DNA from: Hyphomonas jannaschiana VP2
GTDB lineage: Bacteria > Pseudomonadota > Alphaproteobacteria > Caulobacterales > Hyphomonadaceae
Direction: 5' to 3'
Assembly: GCF_000685215.1 (NCBI RefSeq)
Contig: NZ_ARYJ01000002.1
Coordinates: forward strand, 186,001 to 250,000
Length of the DNA stretch: 64,000 bases
Shown: piece by piece, positions 34,452 to 42,893 of the stretch
How the letters are laid out: the number at the start of each line of letters is the position of its first letter
How positions within the stretch are numbered: the first letter of the stretch is position 1
Translations under genes and position numbers: made by a program
Notes under the pieces: generated by a model
Seen by the model: only the letters and a program-made list of their open reading frames with translations
Told to the model about the DNA's origin: nothing
Databases searched by the model: none

Positions 34452-36647
34452 ATGCCCTTTGACACGCCGCTCGCTGAAGAAATCTGGGACAAGAAGTATC
34501 GTTTCCGCTCCGAGGCCAGCGAAGACGCCGACCTTGCCGCCACGCTCGACCGTGTTGCAGACGCAGTGGCCAAGGCTGAAAAGCCAAGGAACCGCAAGAT
34601 CTGGCGTACCAGGTTCCGTGAGGCGCTAACCGATTTCCGTTTCATTCCGGCCGGTCGGATCCTTGCCGGAGCCGGTACGGCACGCAATGTTACCCTGTTC
34701 AATTGTTTCGTCATGGGAACTGTCCCCGACAGCCTGCCGGGCATTTTTGACCATCTCCGGGAAGCCGCCATAACCATGCAGCAGGGCGGCGGGGTCGGTA
34801 TGGATTTTTCCACGATCCGCCCGTCAGGCGCTCCGGTCATGGGCGTGGGCGCGCAGGCCTCCGGGCCACTCTCCTTTATGGACACCTGGGATGCGATGTG
34901 CCGGACCATCATGTCGGCCGGCCAACGGCGGGGGGCGATGATGGGGTGCCTCCAGATCGATCATCCCGACATCGAAGCTTTCATCGATGCCAAGCGAGAT
35001 GGCGCAAGGTTCCGCAATTTCAATCTTTCCGTGCTGGTAACGGACGCCTTCATGGAAGCGCTGGAAGCCGGGAGTGACTGGGTGCTCACCTTCGACGGGC
35101 AGCCCTACCGCACAATTCCGGCATGTGAGCTCTGGGACCGGTTGATGCAGGCCACGTATGATGCTGCCGAACCGGGCGTGATCTTCATCGACCGGGTCAA
35201 TGCGCTTAACAACCTGGCAGATATCGAGACGATAGCTGCATCCAACCCCTGCGGTGAGCAGATGCTGCCGCCATATGGCGCTTGCCTCCTGGGCTCGATC
35301 AATCTGGCACGATTGGTCAGGTCCCCGTTCGAAGAGGGGGCTGGAATCGACGAGGGCGAAATTGAAACGCTCACCGAAACCGCAATTCGCTTCCTTGATA
35401 ATGTCATCGACATATCCCGCTTCCCACTCAAGGCTCAGGCGGAAGAGGCACGAGCCAAACGCCGGATCGGTCTCGGGATCACGGGGCTGGCAGACGCACT
35501 CATTTTCTGCGGTGCCGCATACGGGTCCGACGCTGCGGTTTCTTTGACTGAGCGGTGGATGGCCGCAATCAAGCGTGCGGCGTATCGGGCCTCGGCCGGT
35601 CTTGCGGCAGAGAAGGGGCCTTATCCCCTCTATGACAAGGCCATTCTCGAACGCCCCAATCTCAAGGGACTCGACGAAGATACGCGTACATTGATCGAGA
35701 CACATGGCTTGCGCAATGGCTGCCTGACCTCAATCGCCCCGACCGGCACGACCTCCTTGCTTGCCGACAATGTCTCTTCCGGCGTCGAGCCGGTCTTTGC
35801 GTTCTCCTATTCCCGGAAAGTGCGTCAGGCGGATGGTACCAGTCTCGAAGAGCCTGTTACAGACTATGCACTTCGGGTCTGGCAACGCCTTTACGGTGAC
35901 GCCATGCCGCCAGAAGATGTGTTTGTCAGTGCACAGACACTGGCGCCACAGGACCATCTGAGGATGCAGGCATGCGCACAACGCTTCATAGACAGCTCGA
36001 TCTCCAAGACGGTGAATTGCCCGGCCGATATCGATTTTGAAGACTTCAAGAATGTTTACCGGGAAGGTTATAAGCTGGAGTGCAAGGGGCTGACCACCTA
36101 CCGGCCGAATGCGATCACGGGTTCGGTCCTTTCGGTAGATGCAGCACCAGACACGGGCGGACCGGGAGAGACACCGCTGATACCGCGCGCGCGCAGGCTT
36201 GAAGGGGCGACGTATAAACTGAAATGGCCGCCGAGTGCCCATGCGGTCTATGTCACGATCAACGATACCGATGAGGGCCTAGGGCCGCAGCCTTTCGAGA
36301 TCTTTGTCAATTCAAAAAACATGGATCATTATGCCTGGACACTGGCGCTGACACGTATGATTTCGGCTGTCTTCCGGCGCGGCGGCGATGTGAGTTTCGT
36401 TGCAGAAGAGCTTCAGGCGGTGTTCGATCCTCAGGGCGGTGCGTTCATGGACGGGCGTTACGTGCCCTCATTGCCCGCTGCCATCGGGCGGATTGTGGCC
36501 GAGCATCTTGGCGATTCTGGAAACACGGACGTCATATCAACCAGCCGTTCCGATGCGGCGTGTTGTCCGAAGTGCGGTCACAAGGCGCTGATCCGCAAGG
36601 AAGGTTGTGATACCTGTCTTGATTGCGGTCATTCCAAATGCGGTTAG
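34452..36647 (+). CDS. nrdJ: Adenosylcobalamin-dependent (class II) ribonucleotide reductase
   Basis: A 731-residue class II reductase that makes dNTPs without oxygen, using a cobalamin radical. Landmarks: RFIPAGRILAGAGTARNVTL, FNCFVMG, QQGGGVGMDFSTIRP, GQRRGAMMGCL, the active-site motif NPCGEQMLPPYGACLLGSIN, and SIAPTGTTSLLADNVSSGVE. The C-terminal tail CCPKCGHKALIRKEGCDTC then CLDCGHSKCG carries the redox or zinc cysteines. ATG at 34452 is preferred (AAGGA upstream) to the one at 34443. An FNR-like box precedes it. Confidence 0.95.
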   Translation: MPFDTPLAEEIWDKKYRFRSEASEDADLAATLDRVADAVAKAEKPRNRKIWRTRFREALTDFRFIPAGRILAGAGTARNVTLFNCFVMGTVPDSLPGIFDHLREAAITMQQGGGVGMDFSTIRPSGAPVMGVGAQASGPLSFMDTWDAMCRTIMSAGQRRGAMMGCLQIDHPDIEAFIDAKRDGARFRNFNLSVLVTDAFMEALEAGSDWVLTFDGQPYRTIPACELWDRLMQATYDAAEPGVIFIDRVNALNNLADIETIAASNPCGEQMLPPYGACLLGSINLARLVRSPFEEGAGIDEGEIETLTETAIRFLDNVIDISRFPLKAQAEEARAKRRIGLGITGLADALIFCGAAYGSDAAVSLTERWMAAIKRAAYRASAGLAAEKGPYPLYDKAILERPNLKGLDEDTRTLIETHGLRNGCLTSIAPTGTTSLLADNVSSGVEPVFAFSYSRKVRQADGTSLEEPVTDYALRVWQRLYGDAMPPEDVFVSAQTLAPQDHLRMQACAQRFIDSSISKTVNCPADIDFEDFKNVYREGYKLECKGLTTYRPNAITGSVLSVDAAPDTGGPGETPLIPRARRLEGATYKLKWPPSAHAVYVTINDTDEGLGPQPFEIFVNSKNMDHYAWTLALTRMISAVFRRGGDVSFVAEELQAVFDPQGGAFMDGRYVPSLPAAIGRIVAEHLGDSGNTDVISTSRSDAACCPKCGHKALIRKEGCDTCLDCGHSKCG

Positions 36648-36668
36648 GAAACAGGAAAGACGAGAGCC

Positions 36669-37865
36669 ATGGTATCAAGTGCTGAAAGAATACGTGCCTA
36701 TAGGGGACCAGCCCTGTTCAGTCTTGGCCTTCGCCCTTTCTTCCTGCTGGGGGCGATCTGGGCGGCAATTGCTGTGCCGCTCTGGATCGTCACCTATACG
36801 GTCGGACCGGGTGCGCTGCCTGTGGAGGCGGGGCTCGTCTTCCATATCCATGAAATGGTATTCGGTTACGGCTCGGCCATTGTCGCCGGCTTCCTCCTCA
36901 CGGCAGTACCAAACTGGACAGGACGTCTCCCCGTTTGTGGCCTGCCGCTTATGCTCCTTGTGGCACTCTGGATCACCGGGCGGGCCGCCATGCTGTTCCA
37001 GCCGGGGCCTGTCTGGCTGCCGGGTGCGATTGAAAGCGCATTCCTTGTTGCCTTTGCCAGCCTAGTGTGGCGTGAGGTGATCGCGGGCAAGAATACTCGC
37101 AATCTGAAGGTCGCAGGGGCGGTCAGTGTACTGGCATTTGCCAATATCGGCTTTCACTGGGCGAACATTACAGTGGGAGGCTTGCCGCAAGTCGCCATTC
37201 GGACTGGGCTTGCGGCGCTAATATTCCTCATTCTGGTCATTGGAGGCAGAATTACTCCAAGTTTCACGCGCAACTGGCTTGGCAAGCAGGGCGGAGCGAT
37301 GCCGGTGCCTTTCGGGCGATATGATGGCGCAACTCTGATCGTGTCTCTCGCCGCACTGGTGGCATGGTCGATATTTGCCGATACGTCTGCCGCCTCCGGA
37401 CTGCTGGCGGGAGCGGGACTTCTGAATTTGGTTCGTGTTGCGCGGTGGCAGGTGCAGCGCACGCTTTCCGAACCGCTCGTCACCATTTTGCATGTGGGCT
37501 ATGCATGGGCAGCGCTGGCACTTCTTCTGCTCGGTCTGAGTGGTCTGTTTCCAGCCGTGGTTCCTCGCGTTTCAGGTATTCACGCGGCTGGAGCAGGGGC
37601 AATCGGGGTGATGACCCTCGCCGTCATGACACGCGCAAGTCTTGGCCACACAGGACATGTGCTGAAAGCGGGGTGGGGAACTGTGCTGATCTACATCCTT
37701 GTGAATTCCGGCGCATTCGCGCGTGTTGCAGCCCCGTTTGTTGAGGCGCCGGTCCAGATGCATGTCAATCATGTGGCGAGCGCTCTCTGGTCAGGGGCCT
37801 TTGCGCTCTTTGCGATCATCTATGGTCCGAGATTGTCTGCGCCGAGGCCTGGACGGGGCTCTTGA
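36669..37865 (+). CDS. nnrS: NnrS family heme-copper membrane protein
   Basis: A 398-residue protein with about 12 hydrophobic segments. Family landmarks: FSLGLRPFFLLGAIWA, FHIHEMVFGYGSAIVAGFLL, TAVPNWTGR, GGRITPSFTRNWL, and MTLAVMTRASLGHTGH. NnrS proteins contain heme and copper and help cells withstand nitric oxide stress during denitrification. It lies 21 bases after nrdJ and is probably in the same transcript. Confidence 0.93.
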   Translation: MVSSAERIRAYRGPALFSLGLRPFFLLGAIWAAIAVPLWIVTYTVGPGALPVEAGLVFHIHEMVFGYGSAIVAGFLLTAVPNWTGRLPVCGLPLMLLVALWITGRAAMLFQPGPVWLPGAIESAFLVAFASLVWREVIAGKNTRNLKVAGAVSVLAFANIGFHWANITVGGLPQVAIRTGLAALIFLILVIGGRITPSFTRNWLGKQGGAMPVPFGRYDGATLIVSLAALVAWSIFADTSAASGLLAGAGLLNLVRVARWQVQRTLSEPLVTILHVGYAWAALALLLLGLSGLFPAVVPRVSGIHAAGAGAIGVMTLAVMTRASLGHTGHVLKAGWGTVLIYILVNSGAFARVAAPFVEAPVQMHVNHVASALWSGAFALFAIIYGPRLSAPRPGRGS

Positions 37866-37883
37866 CCGGTCGGTACCAGTGAC

Positions 37884-37897
37884 TTGACCCCAATCAA
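37884..37897 (+). promoter_or_regulatory. FNR-like box upstream of the Moco riboswitch and moaA
   Basis: TTGACCCCAATCAA matches TTGAT-N4-ATCAA at 9 of 10 positions. It lies about 62 bases before the riboswitch 5-prime stem and 174 before the moaA ATG, the right order for a promoter followed by a leader RNA. Confidence 0.55.
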
Positions 37898-37954
37898 TCG
37901 GTGGCGGCGCGCACATCAAAGACGCTCAGGCCCATCGGGCATAGGCTGACATAA

Positions 37955-38070
37955 ATTCGCTCCGAGCCCTTCCGCCTAAAGCGCGTCTTTCCCCCAAGCG
38001 CCATGGCGGTCCGGCCGAAGGGCGACAGGGGAAACCCTGTCGCCTCCCGTGCTTGGAAAGGAGCCATGCG
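37955..38070 (+). promoter_or_regulatory. Molybdenum cofactor (Moco) riboswitch in the moaA leader
   Basis: The leader has the architecture of the Moco RNA motif. A closing stem pairs GCTCC (37959-37963) with GGAGC (38060-38064). A 10-bp perfect helix, GGCGACAGGG (38021-38030) with CCCTGTCGCC (38035-38044), is capped by a GAAA tetraloop. It is followed by TCCCGTGCTTGGAAAGGAG, nearly the same as the end of the E. coli moaA motif (TCCCGTATCTGGAAAGGTG). The AAGGAG ribosome-binding site of moaA is part of the closing stem, so ligand binding would hide it and lower MoaA synthesis. Confidence 0.88.
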
Positions 38071-39063
38071 ATGACTAATCACGGCGCTGCCGTGGCGGAT
38101 AATTTTGGGCGCAGGTTCCGCTATTTGCGGCTATCGGTCACTGAAGTCTGTAATTTCCGCTGCACCTATTGCCTGCCAGATGGCTATCGCAAATCCGGAC
38201 CAATGGATTTTCTGGCACCTGAAGAGGTGGAGCGGCTTGTTCGGGTGTTTGCGCAGCTGGGTATCCGTAAAGTGCGCCTGACCGGCGGAGAGCCGACGGT
38301 CCGCAAGGACCTCGCCCAATTGATTGCCTGTGTTTCAGCACAAACGGGGATCGACAAGGTCGCCCTGACAACGAATGGCTGGAATTTGTCCCGTCATGTG
38401 GATGAGTGGGTCGATGCCGGATTGACCAATCTCAATGTCAGCATGGATGCCCTGGACCGGGAGGCTTTTCATCGCATCACCGGTCATGACCGGCTCAATG
38501 ATGTTCTGTCCGGCTTGGAGCGCGCACAAGCGCTTCCCCTAAACGCGGTGAAAGTGAATGCGGTCCTGCTACGCGACGGACTGGACGAAGATTTTTCGTC
38601 CTGGACCGGGTTTGTCCGCGAGCGTGCGATTTCCGTACGGTTCATCGAGTTGATGCGGACCGGCGACAACAAGGCGTTTTTCGACGCTCAGCACGTCAGC
38701 GGGCAGGTGTTGCGGCGGTGGCTGGAGGCAAATGGCTGGACACCGGCAGACCGCGGGGCGGATGATGGCCCGGCAGTCGAGTTCTCGCATCCGGACTATG
38801 TGGGCCGTATCGGTCTGATCGCGCCTTACGCGCCGGGCTTTTGTGATGGTTGCAATCGCCTGCGTGTAACAGCGCGCGGACAGCTGAGACTTTGCCTGTT
38901 CGGCCAAGGTGGACGCCCTTTGCGCGACCTGCTTTGTTCTGATGATCAGAGCGGGCTGCTCAAAGATCGCATTCTTGACGCTCTGGCATTCAAACCTGCC
39001 GCGCATGGTTTGCACAATTCAGACCCTGGCGACATCAGAAATCTGGCCCAGATGGGTGGTTAG
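38071..39063 (+). CDS. moaA: GTP 3',8-cyclase MoaA (radical SAM)
   Basis: A 330-residue MoaA, first enzyme of Moco synthesis. The N-terminal radical-SAM cluster motif is CNFRCTYC (about 29-36), then LTGGEPTVRKDL; the C-terminal second-cluster region has FCDGCNRLRVTARGQLRLCL. The start at 38071 is right after the riboswitch-embedded AAGGAG; the open frame reaching 38053 lies inside the riboswitch. It converges with the Crp/Fnr gene, one base between the stops. Confidence 0.94.
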   Translation: MTNHGAAVADNFGRRFRYLRLSVTEVCNFRCTYCLPDGYRKSGPMDFLAPEEVERLVRVFAQLGIRKVRLTGGEPTVRKDLAQLIACVSAQTGIDKVALTTNGWNLSRHVDEWVDAGLTNLNVSMDALDREAFHRITGHDRLNDVLSGLERAQALPLNAVKVNAVLLRDGLDEDFSSWTGFVRERAISVRFIELMRTGDNKAFFDAQHVSGQVLRRWLEANGWTPADRGADDGPAVEFSHPDYVGRIGLIAPYAPGFCDGCNRLRVTARGQLRLCLFGQGGRPLRDLLCSDDQSGLLKDRILDALAFKPAAHGLHNSDPGDIRNLAQMGG

Positions 39064-39064
39064 T

Positions 39065-39832
39065 CTAGCCCTGGTCGAGCACACCTTGCTGGCGCTCGGT
39101 ATAGGCCTTGCCGAGTGTGTTGCGGTCCTGCGCATAGTGATTGTCGATCAGGGGGCTTGGGCGTGCCAGACGTTCAAGAACGGTGACATTGCTGAAGCCA
39201 ACCCGGGCTCCGTCAACGCTGACACCCTTGTCGGACAGTTTCGAAAAGGCGCGGGACAGGTTTTCCGGGGTCATGCCGAGAAGGGCAGCGAGCACCCGCT
39301 TTTCATGGGGGAGCACAATTTCGTCCTTGCCGCCCTGCCGGGCTCGCTGCGTAAGGAGGTAATTGGCAAGGCGCTCTGTTGAGTCGCGCAGTTTGTGATT
39401 CTTGATCGACCGGACCAGGCCGCGGTAGCAACCTGCAAGTTCCTCCGACACGGCGAATCCGAAGGCCGCATTTTCTTTCATACCGCGCCGAAGCGAGTCG
39501 CCTGGCACCATGAGGATTTCCGAGCGTTCCAGCGTGACCGCGCTCATCAGCGCATCGGACTCGAGCACCACGGCTGCGAGAATGAATGTTGAGACGGGCC
39601 GAAGGATGGCCAGCGTTGTGTCCTTGGACTTCCAGCCGGCGCCCAGTTCGACGGAGCCTTCCAGCAGGATGTAAAGGAAATCAACAGTGTCGCCTTCCAT
39701 CAACAAGGTCGTGTTGGCGGGAAATCGCTGGAGGAATGCGCCATTGATTGCCGTGTTGAAGGTCTCGTCGTCGGCGTCTCTGAAAAATGATGTGTTTCGG
39801 ACGCGTTCGGCGTCAGCGTTTCTAATAGCCAT
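39065..39832 (-). CDS. Crp/Fnr-family regulator, NarR/Dnr-like
   Basis: A 255-residue regulator with a cyclic-nucleotide-binding-like domain (FLQRFPANTTLLMEGDTVDF, YILLEGSVELGAGW) and a C-terminal winged HTH. The recognition helix TPENLSRAFSKL holds the E..SR pattern that reads TTGAT half-sites in FNR. It has none of the N-terminal cysteines that hold the Fe-S cluster in FNR, so it resembles Dnr, Nnr or NarR. NarR of Paracoccus is encoded beside narKGHJI and responds to nitrate/nitrite. It diverges from narK with a TTGAT box between. GGAGGAC precedes its ATG. Confidence 0.88.
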   Translation of the reverse strand: MAIRNADAERVRNTSFFRDADDETFNTAINGAFLQRFPANTTLLMEGDTVDFLYILLEGSVELGAGWKSKDTTLAILRPVSTFILAAVVLESDALMSAVTLERSEILMVPGDSLRRGMKENAAFGFAVSEELAGCYRGLVRSIKNHKLRDSTERLANYLLTQRARQGGKDEIVLPHEKRVLAALLGMTPENLSRAFSKLSDKGVSVDGARVGFSNVTVLERLARPSPLIDNHYAQDRNTLGKAYTERQQGVLDQG

Positions 39833-39922
39833 GCGTCCTCCAGAGACGCTAAAATTGAGTCATTTATTGAAATCAGCGTCGCTCGGTCTCTGCTGAAATC
39901 CCTCGTCAGGCTTAATCGCAAC

Positions 39923-39936
39923 TTGATTAATGTCAA
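39923..39936. promoter_or_regulatory. FNR-like box between the regulator and narK
   Basis: TTGATTAATGTCAA matches TTGAT-N4-ATCAA at 9 of 10 positions and is part of the perfect dyad CTTGA-N6-TCAAG. It is about 91 bases upstream of the leftward regulator and 210 upstream of narK, so it could serve autoregulation and, from a distance, narK. Confidence 0.6.
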
Positions 39937-40059
39937 GCTAAAGCCCGGTTCATGTCGGGTCTGTCACCTACAGGCGTCACGTCGGAGCCAGAGCTTCGTC
40001 AGTCCGCCGAAGATTGATTTCAAACAGCGCGCACCAGCGAACATCCGGCAAGAGATCGC

Positions 40060-40073
40060 TTTACATATATCAA
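40060..40073 (+). promoter_or_regulatory. Weaker FNR-like half-site near narK
   Basis: TTTACATATATCAA has a perfect right half (ATCAA) and a poor left half. At 73 bases before the narK ATG it is better placed for activation of narK than the box at 39923. Confidence 0.35.
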
Positions 40074-40145
40074 GGCGAAGCTTTGTTCCAGATGACACCG
40101 GTGTGACTCTAACCAATGAACTGATGCCCGAATGGGGGGCGAACT

Positions 40146-42881
40146 ATGTCACGATCGACCGATATGTCCGTAAGAGGCGCCAATCGCGCATTGGGACTGA
40201 CCACTTTCGCCTTCACGGCCTGCTTTGCCGTCTGGACAATATTTGCCATCCTCGGACTGCAGATCCAGAAGGAACTCGGACTGAATGAGACCCAGTTCGG
40301 GCTACTTGTCGGCACGCCTATCCTGACTGGGTCGCTGTCCAGACTGTTTCTGGGGATCTGGGCTGACCAGTATGGTGGCCGTATTGTGAATCTTGCGGTC
40401 ATGTTGCTGTCGGCATTGGCAACCTGGCTTCTGACCTTCGCGACGACCTATCCGCAATTCCTTGTTGCTGCGCTCGGTATCGGGATCGCGGGCGGGTCAT
40501 TTTCGGTCTCGATCACCTATGTTTCGAAATTCTTCGCACCGGACAAGCAAGGGTCGGCGCTTGGGATCGTCGGTGCGGGAAATGTCGGCGCGGCCGTGAC
40601 CAAGTTTGCAGCCCCGATCGTCATGGCGTCGTTGGGCTGGAAGGGGGTCGCCAATGTCTGGGCGATCGGTCTTGTCATTGTTGCGCTTATCTTCTTCTTT
40701 CTGACCTCGGATGATCCGGAGCTCGCCGAACGGCGGCGCACTGGCACCAAGCCGCGCAGTTTCGCGTCTCAGTTTGAGCCTCTGCGCAATGTGCAGGTGT
40801 GGCGTTTCTCGCTCTATTACTTCTTCGTGTTTGGTTCTTTTGTGGCGCTTGCATTGTGGCTGCCGCGCTATCTGATCGGCGTTTACGGCTTCGATATCAA
40901 GACAGCAGGCATGCTGGCCGCAGCCTATTCGATCCCGGCATCCGTCTTCCGGATCTATGGAGGGCAATTGTCTGATCGGGTTGGTGCACGAACGGTCATG
41001 TACTGGACATTCCTGGTTTCGGTCGCGGTGACCTTTTTCCTGGCCTACCCGCCAACCTCCTATGTGATCGAAGGTGTCAAAGGCCCGATCAGCTTTCATC
41101 TGGCCACGGGACCTGTCGCTTTCGTCGTTGCGATCTTCGTGCTCGGATTTTTCATGAGCCTCGGCAAGGCAGCCGTCTACAAACATATTCCTGTCTACTA
41201 TCCAAAAGATGTTGGGGCTGTTGGAGGCCTGGTCGGCCTTATGGGCGGACTTGGCGGATTCATCCTGCCCATTCTGTTCGGATTGCTCAACGATTTGACC
41301 GGGATCTGGACGAGCTGCTTCATGCTTTTGTTCCTGATCGTCTCTGCCTCGCTGATCTGGATGCACCTCGCCATCCGTCATATGGAACGCGAAGCCGTTG
41401 GCGAGACACTCGACTCGCTACCGCAATTGCCGGAGATGAAACCCATCCATGGCGAGCGGGAAGCGCGCGCGCTTGCGCCGAAGCTGATCCAGGACTGGCG
41501 ACCGGAAGACCCGGAGTTCTGGGACACGACGGGCAAGAAGATCGCAAGCCGCAATCTCTGGCTTTCCATCCCGGCGCTGCTTCTGTCTTTCGCGGTCTGG
41601 ATGGTCTGGTCGGTCGTTGTCGCCAAGCTTCCGCAGATCGGATTTGATTATTCGACTGACGAGCTGTTCTGGCTGGCAGCCCTGCCAGGTCTGTCAGGCG
41701 CAACGCTGCGCATATTCTACAGTTTCATGGTGCCGGTCTTTGGTGGACGGCTCTGGACCACGCTGACCACCTGGTCGCTGCTGGCGCCGGCACTCGGAAT
41801 CGGTTTTGCGGTGCAGAACCCTGAAACGCCGTACTGGATCATGCTCGCCCTCGCACTGCTATGCGGCTTCGGAGGCGGAAACTTCGCATCCTCCATGTCC
41901 AATATCGGGTTCTTCTATCCGAAACGCGAGAAGGGCAATGCGCTGGCCATGAATGCCGGACTTGGAAACCTTGGCGTCAGCGCGATGCAGTTCATCGTGC
42001 CGCTGGTCATCACGTTCGGCGTGTTCGGCTTTCTGGGCGGCAAGCCGCAGCTGACCGGGGAAGGAGAGGAACTCTTCCTGCAGAACGCCGGTTTCATCTG
42101 GGTGCCGTTCATCATTGCAAGCGCATTTGCCGCGTGGTTCGGCATGAACGATCTGTCGAGTGCGAAAGCATCCTTCTCTGATCAGGCCATCATCTTCAAA
42201 CGCAAGCACAACTGGATCATGTGCTGGCTTTATACGGGGACGTTCGGGTCGTTCATCGGCTTCTCGGCGGCCTTCCCGCTGCTGACAAGGACACAGTTTC
42301 CGGACGTGAACGTCCTGCAGATTGCCTTCCTCGGGCCGTTGGTCGGCGCATTGTCACGGTCCTTTACCGGCTGGATAGCAGACCGGTTCGGCGGGGCCCG
42401 TGTGACGCTGGTGGTATTCCTCCTGATGATGATTGGCACGGGCGGAGTGCTCTACTCCCTTGCGGTCAAGGATGCACCGGGAGCTTTCGCTGGTTTCTTC
42501 ACCTCCTTCATCGTTCTTTTCTTCGCAACCGGTGTCGGAAATGCATCCACCTTCCAGATGATCCCTGCCATCATGCGCAAGGAGATAGACCGGCTGGAGC
42601 CGCAGATGAGTACGTCGGACCGCCTGCGCCAGTCTGAAAAGGAAAGTGCCGCCATCACAGGGTTCACCAGTGCAATAGCGGCCTACGGAGCATTCTTCAT
42701 TCCAAAGAGTTTTGGCATGTCGCTCGCGGCTTCGGGGAGTGCCGCCCCGGCGCTTTATGGCTTCCTTGCCTTCTATGTGTCCTGCCTCCTCATAACCTGG
42801 TTCGTCTATGCGCGGCCCGGCGGTCTTCTCTTCGACATCGAGAACCGCAAAAGAACCGACCCTGCGACAGCTGCAGCCTAA
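40146..42881 (+). CDS. narK: Fused NarK1-NarK2 nitrate/nitrite transporter
   Basis: A 911-residue protein made of two 12-helix major-facilitator domains (about 15-425 and 470-895). Domain 1 has GIAGGSFSVSITYVSKFFAP and GIVGAGNVGAAVTKF; domain 2 has GFGGGNFASSMSNIGFFYPK and AMNAGLGNLGVS, the nitrate signatures. In Paracoccus such fusions combine a nitrate/proton symporter (NarK1) and a nitrate/nitrite antiporter (NarK2). GGGGGGCG precedes the ATG. The narG gene follows after 12 bases. Confidence 0.95.
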   Translation: MSRSTDMSVRGANRALGLTTFAFTACFAVWTIFAILGLQIQKELGLNETQFGLLVGTPILTGSLSRLFLGIWADQYGGRIVNLAVMLLSALATWLLTFATTYPQFLVAALGIGIAGGSFSVSITYVSKFFAPDKQGSALGIVGAGNVGAAVTKFAAPIVMASLGWKGVANVWAIGLVIVALIFFFLTSDDPELAERRRTGTKPRSFASQFEPLRNVQVWRFSLYYFFVFGSFVALALWLPRYLIGVYGFDIKTAGMLAAAYSIPASVFRIYGGQLSDRVGARTVMYWTFLVSVAVTFFLAYPPTSYVIEGVKGPISFHLATGPVAFVVAIFVLGFFMSLGKAAVYKHIPVYYPKDVGAVGGLVGLMGGLGGFILPILFGLLNDLTGIWTSCFMLLFLIVSASLIWMHLAIRHMEREAVGETLDSLPQLPEMKPIHGEREARALAPKLIQDWRPEDPEFWDTTGKKIASRNLWLSIPALLLSFAVWMVWSVVVAKLPQIGFDYSTDELFWLAALPGLSGATLRIFYSFMVPVFGGRLWTTLTTWSLLAPALGIGFAVQNPETPYWIMLALALLCGFGGGNFASSMSNIGFFYPKREKGNALAMNAGLGNLGVSAMQFIVPLVITFGVFGFLGGKPQLTGEGEELFLQNAGFIWVPFIIASAFAAWFGMNDLSSAKASFSDQAIIFKRKHNWIMCWLYTGTFGSFIGFSAAFPLLTRTQFPDVNVLQIAFLGPLVGALSRSFTGWIADRFGGARVTLVVFLLMMIGTGGVLYSLAVKDAPGAFAGFFTSFIVLFFATGVGNASTFQMIPAIMRKEIDRLEPQMSTSDRLRQSEKESAAITGFTSAIAAYGAFFIPKSFGMSLAASGSAAPALYGFLAFYVSCLLITWFVYARPGGLLFDIENRKRTDPATAAA

Positions 42882-42893
42882 AAGGATTATCCC

